Shown: positions 44,919 to 53,399 of the stretch, piece after piece
How positions within the stretch are numbered: position 1 is the first letter of the stretch
Layout of the letters: each line of letters starts with the position of its first letter
Assembly (NCBI GenBank): GCA_038396585.1
Contig: CP121691.1
Location: forward strand, 3,658,001 to 3,722,000
DNA from: Vallitaleaceae bacterium 9-2
GTDB lineage: Bacteria; Bacillota; Clostridia; Lachnospirales; Vallitaleaceae
Reading direction: 5' to 3'
DNA length: 64,000 nucleotides
The notes under the pieces: model-generated
Told to the model about the DNA's origin: nothing
Database searches by the model: none
The model's input: the letters and a program-made list of their open reading frames with translations, nothing else
Translations under genes and position numbers: made by a program

Positions 44919-46277
44919 TTACTTATTATCGATTTCTGATTGAATCTCTTGTGCTGCTTGTTCTGGTGTGTTACCCACAAACATACCTACAATAGAGTTT
45001 CTTGTACGGTCTTGCATAGATCCTACCGGGTCAAAGTCAAAGACGTCAACTGCAATTCCTTCTGATGTTCCACCAAGCTCTGCAACTTCTTTAAACAAGT
45101 CGCTTACTGTATTGTCTGCAATATCGATATCATTACGAGGCATTAAAAATTGTGCTTCTTCAGCATATCGCTTCGCTGCATCTGCAGATGTTAACATCAT
45201 CACAAGTTCTGTAGTGTATTCTTTTTCCTTACCTTCAAGATCTCCACTCACCATATATGGGCTGATAATTTGCATATCATGATCTTTAAATTCTGGTTTT
45301 TCTTCAAAATATGGGAACTTAGCACTGTGGATATCTTCTGCATATTCTGTCTCTTCAGGATTTGTGAATTTTCCGATATTCCATGGTCCGGTGATAATCA
45401 TTGCCGCTTCACCTTTTAAGAATTGTGTTACTGCAATATCATCGCTAATTCCTGCTGTTCCTTCTGGGAATGCATCCATATCATATAACTCTTTAACATA
45501 AGCAAGCGTTTCTACAACATCTGGATCCGTCCATTTTTTCTCACGTGTTCCAAGCGCTTTAGCCGCATCAATCCCTAACCATTTGTAGAAGATTTGATTG
45601 TGCAAATGTCCCGCCATATATGTTGACTTTGCACCTAAAGCAATCGGTACAATATCGGCTTCGTTTAATGTCACGATCGCTTCTTTTAATTCAGTCCATG
45701 TCTCTGGGAACTTGTCGATTCCTGCGTCATTGAGTACTTTTTCATTATAGAAGACACCGATAAGTCCAGACTCCATAGGCACTCCATAATAACCTTCATA
45801 TCCAGGAACTTTATAATAGTCCATTGCCCCTTTAGCTAAGCCTTCTGACCATTCAGGATTGGCTTCATACACTGGTCCCATATCCATAATCATGCCATTT
45901 TCAATATAATCACTTAGGTTTGCCACCCCTTGAATTCTAAAGATATTTGGCAGTGTACCTGATGCAATGTCCGTCTTAAGTTTGTTGTTAAATGAGGACT
46001 CATCCCCTTGAGATTCATCCACGATGACAACATCTGGATGCTTTGCTTCAAATTCTTTAAGGACATCTTTAAAGATTTGTACTTGAGTTGTTGTTCCTGC
46101 CATTCTTGTTAACAGGCGAATCTCGATTTTTTCTTCGTTATTGGATGTGCTTTCATTTCCTGTGGATGTCTCTTCTCCTGAGTTTGTTGTTGAATTTCCT
46201 TCGTCATTTGTGTTGCCACAAGCTGTCATACTAAAAATCAACGTTAACATCATTAGTAGTGCGATTATTTTTTTCAT
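44919..46277 (-). CDS. Extracellular solute-binding lipoprotein of a sugar ABC importer
   Basis: About 452 residues. Signal MKKIIALLMMLTLIFSMTAC with lipobox MTAC, a Ser/Thr/Asn-rich linker, then a CUT1-type binding domain (IRLLTRMAGTTTQVQIFKDVLKEFEAKHPDV; GEAAMIITGPWNIGKF). The ATG at 46277 is chosen from the lipoprotein signal and a GGGGG ribosome site. It is the first gene of the eight-gene operon and diverges from the two-component system at 46459, its probable regulator. Confidence 0.9.
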   Translation of the reverse strand: MKKIIALLMMLTLIFSMTACGNTNDEGNSTTNSGEETSTGNESTSNNEEKIEIRLLTRMAGTTTQVQIFKDVLKEFEAKHPDVVIVDESQGDESSFNNKLKTDIASGTLPNIFRIQGVANLSDYIENGMIMDMGPVYEANPEWSEGLAKGAMDYYKVPGYEGYYGVPMESGLIGVFYNEKVLNDAGIDKFPETWTELKEAIVTLNEADIVPIALGAKSTYMAGHLHNQIFYKWLGIDAAKALGTREKKWTDPDVVETLAYVKELYDMDAFPEGTAGISDDIAVTQFLKGEAAMIITGPWNIGKFTNPEETEYAEDIHSAKFPYFEEKPEFKDHDMQIISPYMVSGDLEGKEKEYTTELVMMLTSADAAKRYAEEAQFLMPRNDIDIADNTVSDLFKEVAELGGTSEGIAVDVFDFDPVGSMQDRTRNSIVGMFVGNTPEQAAQEIQSEIDNK

Positions 46278-46458
46278 TTGGTACCCCCATTGATAAAATA
46301 ATTTTATTAGTGACACGTCAATAGTAGCAAAATTATTGCTCTACTTCCATGGACATAACTTCTTTTTTTTGTACTTTTTCAATATTTTCCCACAAAAACT
46401 CGAATCTATTATATACTAATTATACAATAATCAGGAACCCTCCAAAGGAGATTATATT

Positions 46459-48168
46459 ATGAAGCAATTTTCCAATCGTATAAAAAACTTACGTATCAAG
46501 CATAAAATCTTTATTGGAATCTTAATAACATCGATTATTTCTATATATCTTATTTTTGTCACAACTGCAATTATCATGTACAATTATCACATCCGCCTTA
46601 CCTCGACGGCTTCCATGAAAGAACTGGACTATATCACTAAACAGTTAGACACTACTTTAAATACCGTTGAAAACTTTGGAAAAACTATTGCTGTCACTCC
46701 ATCTGTTCAGACATTTACCGATAAATTCAATGCCGCTCCCGAAACATTTAACCCCCTCGATGCATTCAATTTAAAAAATGATATTAACACGATTATCCAG
46801 TCAACCCCTTTTATCCATTCCGTCTCCATATATTCTTCTGCACGTGAGCTCATTGCCACAACAGACAATGCAACAACACCGCCTAATATTGATGGGATTA
46901 ACATATCCGAAAACATATGGATTTCTCGCGAAAAAATAAAAGCTTACTATCCGAATCAGACCGTAAGCGTTATCTCATATATCCAAGAGTTTTATGGTTA
47001 CAACGACGGAAAACTCCTTGGCTACATAGAGATTTCCATACCTGAAACCTCTATTTCCAATATCTATAATAATAAGTCCACCCATCACTATAGCAATCAA
47101 TTTATTGTTGATCATCATGGATTTGTCCGCAGTACCGATGGGTCCTACAAGCTCTACCAATACTACGCCGATTTTTTAGATATTATTGTCCCGGAATCTT
47201 CCGGCTTTAATTATGTTAATGATGACATTGTTTTTTACAAATATTATGACCGACTCGACTGGTATTTGGTTTATGCTATTAATCGCAACTTTTTCTTAGA
47301 ACCCATGTATTCCCTTATCCTTGTGTCCGCAGGCATCACTATTCTAGGATTGATATTAGCAAGTTTGTTATCTCTTAAGATATCTAAAACCATCACCATG
47401 CCCATTGATTTTTTGATTCGTCATATTCAAAAAGTCATCAAAGGGGATTGGACCCCGCTTAACAGCGCGACATATGATAAAGATATCCAGTTTTTATACC
47501 ATGAGTTTAATGCCATGTTAAAAGCGCAAACCAAGTTGACCTCTGACCTCATTAACGAGCAACAGTTAAAAGAAAAGCTCTCCCTTGATTTACTTCAGCA
47601 ACAAGTCAACCCGCATTTTTTATATAACGCTTTAGATAATATATGCTCTCTGGCTGAGATGGAAGAAAAAGATATCCTTGTGGATGTGGTCATGAATCTT
47701 TCGAATTTTTATCGGGAAGCACTTAATGATGGCAGCATCTATATTACCATTGGACAAGAGCTATCGATTATCGAGTCCTATCTTAAGATTATGCTGGTAC
47801 GCTACTATCAAAAATTTGATTATACGATTGAATGTTCCGAGTATTTGAAGAATAAACAGTGCCTTAAACTGCTACTTCAACCTATTGTCGAGAACAGCAT
47901 CTATCATGGTATCAAAGAGATGAACGGAAAAGGGCATATTCAGATTCGTGTCTTTGAAGAAGACGGTTCCGTCTATTTCCATATTCAAGACAACGGTATC
48001 GGCATTAAAGAAGAAACCATTCAACGCATTTGGGATCAAGACAGTCGAAGCTTTGGTTTAAAAAATGCCAACCAACGTATCAAACTATACTATGGTGATG
48101 ATTATGGTATCACCATCTCAAAAAATGCCCCCAAGGGTTGCCTTGTTATTATACGCATAAAAGCATAA
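46459..48168 (+). CDS. YesM-like sensor histidine kinase
   Basis: 569 residues. Membrane segments at about 18-40 and 285-305 flank an extracytoplasmic sensor; HAMP follows. The HisKA_7TM-type phosphoacceptor region reads QQVNPHFLYNALDNICSLAE (His near 386) and the ATPase part has PIVENSIYHGI (N box) and DNGIGI (G1). This is the LytS/YesM class that senses sugars outside the cell. AAGGAG ribosome site. The response regulator gene follows after 18 bases. Confidence 0.92.
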   Translation: MKQFSNRIKNLRIKHKIFIGILITSIISIYLIFVTTAIIMYNYHIRLTSTASMKELDYITKQLDTTLNTVENFGKTIAVTPSVQTFTDKFNAAPETFNPLDAFNLKNDINTIIQSTPFIHSVSIYSSARELIATTDNATTPPNIDGINISENIWISREKIKAYYPNQTVSVISYIQEFYGYNDGKLLGYIEISIPETSISNIYNNKSTHHYSNQFIVDHHGFVRSTDGSYKLYQYYADFLDIIVPESSGFNYVNDDIVFYKYYDRLDWYLVYAINRNFFLEPMYSLILVSAGITILGLILASLLSLKISKTITMPIDFLIRHIQKVIKGDWTPLNSATYDKDIQFLYHEFNAMLKAQTKLTSDLINEQQLKEKLSLDLLQQQVNPHFLYNALDNICSLAEMEEKDILVDVVMNLSNFYREALNDGSIYITIGQELSIIESYLKIMLVRYYQKFDYTIECSEYLKNKQCLKLLLQPIVENSIYHGIKEMNGKGHIQIRVFEEDGSVYFHIQDNGIGIKEETIQRIWDQDSRSFGLKNANQRIKLYYGDDYGITISKNAPKGCLVIIRIKA

Positions 48169-48186
48169 CTGAAAAGGAGTTTATCT

Positions 48187-49713
48187 ATGTTTAACGTACT
48201 TATTGCCGATGACGAATACTTTATTCGTCAACGTATCAAAAAAATTATTGATTGGGAATCTCTTGATATGATATGTATTGGAGAAGCAGAAACCGGGGAA
48301 GAAACCATACGTTTTTTGGATCAAAATGATATTGACATATTGCTTCTTGATATTAATATGCCTTCTATGTCCGGCCTACAAGTTGCCGAGCATGTCTATA
48401 CACATAAATATAAGACAAAGATTATTATTTTAACCGGTTTTAACCGTTTTGATTATGCACAAACCGCATTAAAGTTAAGGGTTGAAGATTACTTGGTCAA
48501 GCCAATTAATAAAGCCGATCTTAATAAGACCCTTGAAAATTGCAAGGCACGAATTCTAACCCAAAGAAAAGCCGATCTTGACCTACACAATTATCAACGC
48601 TATATTCAAAAGAACACCTTATATAAAGTTATTGATGCTACGATGGCTTTTTCTTCTTTGGCAGAATTGATGCCTGCCATCACACGCTATGCATACACGG
48701 CATTTGTAAGCCTCTATCTGCCGACGCACCATAATTCACATGTTGAACAAATCGCGCAACAATTATCCGCTTTATTCAAAGCAGAACATTACACAGACTA
48801 TGACATCGTCTCATTTCAAGAATCTGAATCCATCACTATCTTTCAATTGCTGATGGCTAAACCTATTGAGCGCAATACACTTGTTCATCTATTTTCAACC
48901 GTTTTAAACCAATATTTATCCCATACCATCCATTACTTTGCTGCGTTTAGCCATATCCTCCCCATTCAGGACGTCTGGGCAGATGCCTATCAGGCAACAT
49001 TCACGGCACTTAATACACGCTACTTTAAGCCAAAGGATAAGATTATCCTTGCGGATAACGCTTCCCATACCATCACCACTTCCGGGTCGGTTTCTATAAG
49101 AAACCAGCTAACCGTTTATCTAAATGCAAAAGATGTCGCCGCGATTGAACAATTACTCGATAATTTATTTTTCAATATTCAACAGGCTGAGTCCTACGAC
49201 TATTTACTAATTGCCGTTACAGAGATCTTTATCACATTAAAAATAAGCTACCCTCATCAATTTAATCTCATCGAAACAACGATTCAAGATTTGATTTTAG
49301 ATAGCTATGCATTAACAGATATAAAAGAAACAATGATGCTCTATATTTCCCAGTGTTTGGAAACCGTTGTACACGATAAGCCATCGAATACCGTTTTGGT
49401 CAATAAAGTCATCGATTATATTAACAAAAACTATACTGCCAATGATTTATCGGTCGCTGAAATATCTGCATATTTTGATTTTACGCCTACATATTTAGGC
49501 ACAACCTTTAAAAAGATTACGCAACAGTCCTTGTTACAATATATTACCAACATTCGTATGGATAAGGCAAAAGATCTCTTGACCCATACGGACACCTCCA
49601 TTACAGAAATTTCAGAGTGTGTTGGCTATTCAGATGTGTTCTACTTTAGCAAAAAATTCAAAGCCATTCACGGCTGCTCGCCAAAAGAATACGCCAAGCG
49701 AAACCGCTCATAG
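48187..49713 (+). CDS. YesN-like response regulator with AraC DNA-binding domain
   Basis: 508 residues. Receiver domain 1-125 with the acidic pair Asp8-Asp9, phosphoacceptor Asp55 in LLLDINMPS and Lys in YLVKPI. A central variable region, then the AraC domain from about 405 (IDYINKNYTANDLSVAEISAYFDFTPTYLGTTFKKIT; ISECVGYSDVFYFSKKFKAIHGCSPKEY). Partner of the kinase upstream; the divergent operon at 46277 is the likely target. Ends at a hairpin. Confidence 0.92.
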   Translation: MFNVLIADDEYFIRQRIKKIIDWESLDMICIGEAETGEETIRFLDQNDIDILLLDINMPSMSGLQVAEHVYTHKYKTKIIILTGFNRFDYAQTALKLRVEDYLVKPINKADLNKTLENCKARILTQRKADLDLHNYQRYIQKNTLYKVIDATMAFSSLAELMPAITRYAYTAFVSLYLPTHHNSHVEQIAQQLSALFKAEHYTDYDIVSFQESESITIFQLLMAKPIERNTLVHLFSTVLNQYLSHTIHYFAAFSHILPIQDVWADAYQATFTALNTRYFKPKDKIILADNASHTITTSGSVSIRNQLTVYLNAKDVAAIEQLLDNLFFNIQQAESYDYLLIAVTEIFITLKISYPHQFNLIETTIQDLILDSYALTDIKETMMLYISQCLETVVHDKPSNTVLVNKVIDYINKNYTANDLSVAEISAYFDFTPTYLGTTFKKITQQSLLQYITNIRMDKAKDLLTHTDTSITEISECVGYSDVFYFSKKFKAIHGCSPKEYAKRNRS

Positions 49714-49723
49714 TAGGCGGTTT
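49701..49723 (+). terminator. Terminator overlapping the response regulator stop
   Basis: AAACCGC (49701-49707) pairs with GCGGTTT (49717-49723), followed by TATT. The T-run is short, so it is a modest terminator. Confidence 0.5.
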
Positions 49724-49765
49724 TATTGCCTTGTGATTTATTGGCCTTGCTTTATTGACCTTGCT
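49721..49765. repeat. Three imperfect tandem repeats of about 15 bp
   Basis: TTTATTG-CCTTG, TTTATTGGCCTTGCT and TTTATTGACCTTGCT follow each other between the response regulator and the small Cys-rich gene; the last copy runs into that gene's C-terminal codons. Likely replication slippage. Confidence 0.55.
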
Positions 49766-49934
49766 TTTTAACGATAGTATAGTCATCCCCCATACGAAAA
49801 GCCGTACATTCGACTCGTCCACTATAAAACATTTTTTCAAGGTCATCTTGATCTAGGTCCATCGAGCAAAAATATACATCTTCTTCTATATCATAATCAT
49901 AATACATGCAGTATTGGCACATATTTTCATTCAT
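49752..49934 (-). CDS. Small Cys-rich acidic protein (DUF6472-like)
   Basis: 60 residues starting behind AAGGAGG. CQYCMYYDYDIEEDVYFC and VEC supply four cysteines in a CxxC...C...C arrangement that could bind a metal. The ending FRMGDDYTIVKKQ resembles a small family of clostridial proteins (DUF6472-like, from memory). Function unknown. It lies 17 bases after the YdcF-like gene on the same strand. Confidence 0.7.
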   Translation of the reverse strand: MNENMCQYCMYYDYDIEEDVYFCSMDLDQDDLEKMFYSGRVECTAFRMGDDYTIVKKQGQ

Positions 49935-49951
49935 AAAAATAGCCTCCTTAT

Positions 49952-50638
49952 TTAATCATTGGTTGCTTCGCCACTACCGCTTATGGGAATCACTTCACCC
50001 AAATAGGTTGGTTGAGGTTTTAGCAGTGCCGTTCCAAAGTCTTTAACTCGAGCTGCCATTTCACGTAAATCCCGATAAAATTGCCCATTGTACTTTCTAG
50101 GGTCTGATGCGACACCATATGCCTCAAGCCCTAATTCATTGGCTACATACAAGGCTCTAGATAAGTGATAGCCTTGTGTCACAATAATCACTGAATCTAC
50201 TTCAAAGACCTCTTTGGCCCGTATCATGGATTCATACGTTGAAAAACCTGCATGGTCCATAAAGATATGACTATCTTCGATTCCAGCATCCATCGCATAA
50301 TTTTTCATGACATTAACTTCATCATAGTATTGCCCACCATGATCACCGCTCATCAGCATCCGCGGGGATGCCCCTTGATTATAAAGTTCAATCCCTTTAT
50401 CTAAGCGATCTTGAAGCATCGGACTAGGACGTGTCCCTCCCCAAACGGCTGCACCAAGGACGAGAATACAATCTACATCTTTTGCTTTTGCTTCTTCTAG
50501 TGTAATTATCCGTTCTCTATATTTAAAAACAACATATCCATTAATCGCGAGTATAATTACTAGCGCAACCAAGGATAGTCGAATAAGTCTTACTAATAAA
50601 CGCTTTAAGGCATTTAGCATTCTTTTAAGTCGTTGCAT
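49952..50638 (-). CDS. SanA/YdcF-family membrane protein (DUF218)
   Basis: 228 residues. One membrane segment at about 14-35, then a DUF218 domain: DCILVLGAAVWGGTRPSPMLQDRLDKGIELY, MSGDHGGQYYDEVNVMKNYA and IIVTQGYHLSRALYVANELG. Family members are linked to envelope integrity and vancomycin exclusion in E. coli (SanA), but the reaction is not known. AGAGGA site before the ATG. The small Cys-rich gene follows closely. Confidence 0.85.
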   Translation of the reverse strand: MQRLKRMLNALKRLLVRLIRLSLVALVIILAINGYVVFKYRERIITLEEAKAKDVDCILVLGAAVWGGTRPSPMLQDRLDKGIELYNQGASPRMLMSGDHGGQYYDEVNVMKNYAMDAGIEDSHIFMDHAGFSTYESMIRAKEVFEVDSVIIVTQGYHLSRALYVANELGLEAYGVASDPRKYNGQFYRDLREMAARVKDFGTALLKPQPTYLGEVIPISGSGEATND

Positions 50639-50748
50639 AGCACATTCCTCTCACAGTCACCTAACCATTTGCGACTATATTATATCATGCTTTAGCGCTT
50701 TTTTTTATTAAAGTTTTATAATAACCTATTCTTTTCATTCAGAAAAAA

Positions 50749-50778
50749 AGCAATCGGAAGGCTCCCTTCCGATCGCTT
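50749..50778 (-). terminator. Terminator of the secreted Gly-rich protein gene
   Basis: CGGAAGG (50755-50761) pairs with CCTTCCG (50765-50771), extended outward by further pairs to 50750/50776; on the minus strand it is followed by seven Ts (50743-50749). Confidence 0.8.
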
Positions 50779-50798
50779 CTTTTCGTTATAGGTAAAGC

Positions 50799-51218
50799 TT
50801 AATGACAGATTCCTAAGCCTTGACCACGTCCTCGTCCAAGTCCAAGACCTGTACCATCTGCATTTCTTTGTTTTACACCATTTCCTTGTCCTTGACGTAA
50901 GCCTGAAGTATCGTTTCTAAAAATTTGAAGATGTCCATCTTCACCTAATACACAATCTTCATTGTATAGATATCCATTAGGACCTCTACCAAAGACGCCT
51001 TCTTCAGCCACTTGTGTCATATGTTCAACCATAAGATCGTATTGTTCTTGAGTGATTAATCCACTATCTAAGGCTTCATCCAACTGCTCTAATCGTATTT
51101 CTAAAAAAGTTGCTGCATCCATGTTGCTGTCTGTCGTCTCAACCTCTGCTGCTGATACTGCTGCGACACTTAGGATAAGCATCGCTACTGCTGTTAATGT
51201 TACTAATAATTTTTTCAT
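50799..51218 (-). CDS. Small secreted protein with Gly/Arg-rich tail (DUF2680-like)
   Basis: About 139 residues. Cleavable signal peptide MKKLLVTLTAVAMLILSVAAVSAAE (AxA site), a helical segment (DAATFLEIRLEQLDEALDSGLITQEQYDLMVEHMT) of the kind found in DUF2680-like proteins, and a C-terminal tail of Gly, Arg and Gln (GLGLGRGRGQGLG) ending in CH. The ATG at 51218 follows GGAGGA. It is a single gene with a terminator and direct repeats upstream, suggesting regulated expression. Function unknown; such proteins are often envelope-stress induced. Confidence 0.72.
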   Translation of the reverse strand: MKKLLVTLTAVAMLILSVAAVSAAEVETTDSNMDAATFLEIRLEQLDEALDSGLITQEQYDLMVEHMTQVAEEGVFGRGPNGYLYNEDCVLGEDGHLQIFRNDTSGLRQGQGNGVKQRNADGTGLGLGRGRGQGLGICH

Positions 51219-51262
51219 TTGAATTCCTCCATTCGTTTTTTTCATCTTTTTTTGATACTCTT

Positions 51263-51294
51263 ATTATAGGAATCAAATGTGACAGATTTGTGAC
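51263..51294 (-). promoter_or_regulatory. Probable activator-dependent promoter with TGTGAC direct repeats
   Basis: Minus-strand TATAAT (51263-51268) without a good -35. On the plus strand TGTGAC occurs twice (51278-51283 and 51289-51294), start-to-start 11 bases, covering the -35 region. This spacing fits an OmpR/PhoB-type response regulator. Confidence 0.5.
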
Positions 51295-51326
51295 TGTTTT
51301 ATGTAAAATTCGATTTGTTCTTTGTT

Positions 51327-51355
51327 TTGACGCTTTAAACCTTCTATGCTAGAAT
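51327..51355 (+). promoter_or_regulatory. Promoter of the cupin-AraC regulator gene
   Basis: TTGACG (51327-51332), 17-base spacer, TAGAAT (51350-51355). Confidence 0.6.
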
Positions 51356-51411
51356 GGATTAAATATCAATCTGGGAATACGATAGAATATGATAAGGACT
51401 TGGGAGGATGT

Positions 51412-52251
51412 ATGATTACCAAAAATATTGATTATGTTGTTGATCACTTTCGCATTAAATCAAAAGCATATAATAACTACACCATGAATGCATGCCATTT
51501 TCACGATGCATACGAGATCTATTATTTGAACAAGGGCTCTCGTCAATATTACATTAATAATCAAACCTATTCTATTGAGGCAGGTTCTCTTGTCATGATT
51601 CCACCCTATATTTTGCATAAAACCATGGACACCGGTCTTGCCCATGAACGTCTACTTTTAAGCTTTCGTCCGGATTTTCTTCCTATGACAGATTCAACCG
51701 CTCTCATACAAAAAACATTTTCAAAGCGACATGTCCTTGCACTCGATGCGACCATGCGAAGTCATATTGAGACTATTTTTAATGCAATGATTGATGAAGC
51801 CTCTCAGCAAGACGCTTTCTTTACCACACGCTTGCAACTACTACTCACAACGCTGTTGATTGATGTTGCCAGGTATATTGAAGCAAACGAATCGGCTCCC
51901 AAAAACAAAAACTCTGTCAAACAACGTATCTATCAAGTCATCGACTATCTAAAAACGCACTACAAGACAAAGATTTCTCTACAGCAATTAAGCGACACAT
52001 TTTTCATCAGCCCCTATTACTTAAGCCGTTCCTTTAAAAAAACAACAGGCGTCACCATCAATAAATACATCCAACAGCTTCGTATTATTGAAGGTCAACG
52101 CCTGTTAAAAGAAACCTCTCGTCCCATTAGCTCCATTGCTGATGAGTTAGGCTATGCCAATATCTCCGCTTTTGACAAACAATTCAAGTCCTATACTGGC
52201 CAAAGCCCAAAAGAATATCGCCAGTCTTCACCTAAAAAATCAATTCGTTGA
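51412..52251 (+). CDS. AraC-family regulator with N-terminal cupin domain
   Basis: About 279 residues. Cupin sensor (about 15-110) with HFHDAYEIYYLNKGSRQYYINNQTYSIEAGSLVMIPPYILHK, and two HTH units at the C-terminus (ISLQQLSDTFFISPYYLSRSFKKTTG; ISSIADELGYANISAFDKQFKSYTGQSPKEY). The ATG at 51412 follows GGGAGG by four bases; the ATG at 51346 lies in the promoter. It overlaps the GH105 gene tail-to-tail by 12 bases and probably controls the GH28-GH105 unit. Confidence 0.9.
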   Translation: MITKNIDYVVDHFRIKSKAYNNYTMNACHFHDAYEIYYLNKGSRQYYINNQTYSIEAGSLVMIPPYILHKTMDTGLAHERLLLSFRPDFLPMTDSTALIQKTFSKRHVLALDATMRSHIETIFNAMIDEASQQDAFFTTRLQLLLTTLLIDVARYIEANESAPKNKNSVKQRIYQVIDYLKTHYKTKISLQQLSDTFFISPYYLSRSFKKTTGVTINKYIQQLRIIEGQRLLKETSRPISSIADELGYANISAFDKQFKSYTGQSPKEYRQSSPKKSIR

Positions 52252-53388
52252 TGTCTCAAACCGTAAAATCTCTGTATAGCACATCAAAAATGGCGCTACA
52301 CCTTTAGCTTCGCTCTCAACGACCGGTTCTGATAGATAGTACTCAATCGTTCCATCCCGTCGTTCTTTGCCGCCAAGGCCTGCCACTAGGCAAGTCCCAC
52401 CTAAACTTAGCTGACCGTTTTCTTCTTTAAGATAACGTCGGCATATATCTTCATAGGTCTTATATCCATATGCTGCATAACGATTAGGAAGAACGCCCAT
52501 ATTCACACCTTTAAAAATTGCATAGGCAATAATAGCACTTGCACTTGTCTCTAGGTAGTTACCTTCTACATCCGCTCGGTCAAGAACTTGGTAAAACATA
52601 CCACTGTCGCTTTGTACCTTTAATAGTGCGTCGATAACCTCTTTGAACAAATCAATCAAGTACTTATAATCTTCAAAAATCTGCTCATCCATGGCTTCAA
52701 CCGTATCCAAAATAGCCATGACATACCATCCCATCGCTCGTCCCCAAAAATTCTTTGATAGTCCTGTGGTCTTATCACACCAAAACATCTCCCGGGAAGA
52801 ATCATAGGCGTGGTAATAGAGACCTGACTTTGAATCTTTCATCATGGCTTCAACCACTTTGAATTGTCCCACGATATCTTTATAATTTTTGAAGCCATTA
52901 TACTTTGTCTCATAGCTCATATAAAATGGCTGAGCCATATACAGCCCATCCAGCCAAATTTGATTTGGATAGATCTGCTTATGCCAAAAGTTTCCTTCTT
53001 GAGTCCTTGGCTGCTCTTGAAGTTGAGCATATATAGTTTCAATCGCCTTTCGATATTTTTCCTTACCGGTCAATTCATATAAAGGGTAAAGCACCTTTGC
53101 CTCGTTGATATTATCCAAGTTATAGGTTGTCTTTTCATAGGTTTTAATCTGGCCATCATCCATCACAAAGTAATCAATAAACTGATCCACAAACTCGAGA
53201 TATTTTTTGTCTTCCGTGATGAAGTACATATCCAAAATCGCTTTCATCATGCATCCATCGATATAATTCCATTTGTTTTGTTCCCCTGAAAGAATTTTTT
53301 CCATATTCCATGCCGGGGAAATAGGGCTTGATTTTTCAATGAGTTGGTCTAAATATTTTTGTATTTGATCTAATACATGTTGTTCCAT
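52240..53388 (-). CDS. Unsaturated rhamnogalacturonyl hydrolase, GH105 (YteR-like)
   Basis: 382 residues, no signal peptide. IWLDGLYMAQPF holds the catalytic Asp147 (Asp143 in Bacillus YteR). The (alpha/alpha)6-barrel signatures WGRAMGWYVMAILDT and ETSASAIIAYAIFKG are present. It removes the unsaturated galacturonyl residue from lyase-derived pectin oligosaccharides inside the cell. It lies 11 bases after the GH28 gene with a GGAG site; both form an oligogalacturonide unit. Confidence 0.92.
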   Translation of the reverse strand: MEQHVLDQIQKYLDQLIEKSSPISPAWNMEKILSGEQNKWNYIDGCMMKAILDMYFITEDKKYLEFVDQFIDYFVMDDGQIKTYEKTTYNLDNINEAKVLYPLYELTGKEKYRKAIETIYAQLQEQPRTQEGNFWHKQIYPNQIWLDGLYMAQPFYMSYETKYNGFKNYKDIVGQFKVVEAMMKDSKSGLYYHAYDSSREMFWCDKTTGLSKNFWGRAMGWYVMAILDTVEAMDEQIFEDYKYLIDLFKEVIDALLKVQSDSGMFYQVLDRADVEGNYLETSASAIIAYAIFKGVNMGVLPNRYAAYGYKTYEDICRRYLKEENGQLSLGGTCLVAGLGGKERRDGTIEYYLSEPVVESEAKGVAPFLMCYTEILRFETSTN

Positions 53389-53399
53389 AATCTTCTCCT

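Noticed and set aside
46282-46310. TTGACG...TTTTAT promoter for the eight-gene operon
   Set aside because: The -10 lies so close to the ribosome site that the transcript would start inside or after it; no better promoter was found by eye in this gap.
49658-49846. 62-codon minus frame overlapping the response regulator and the Cys-rich gene
   Set aside because: Overlaps two supported genes in other frames, and covers the terminator hairpin.
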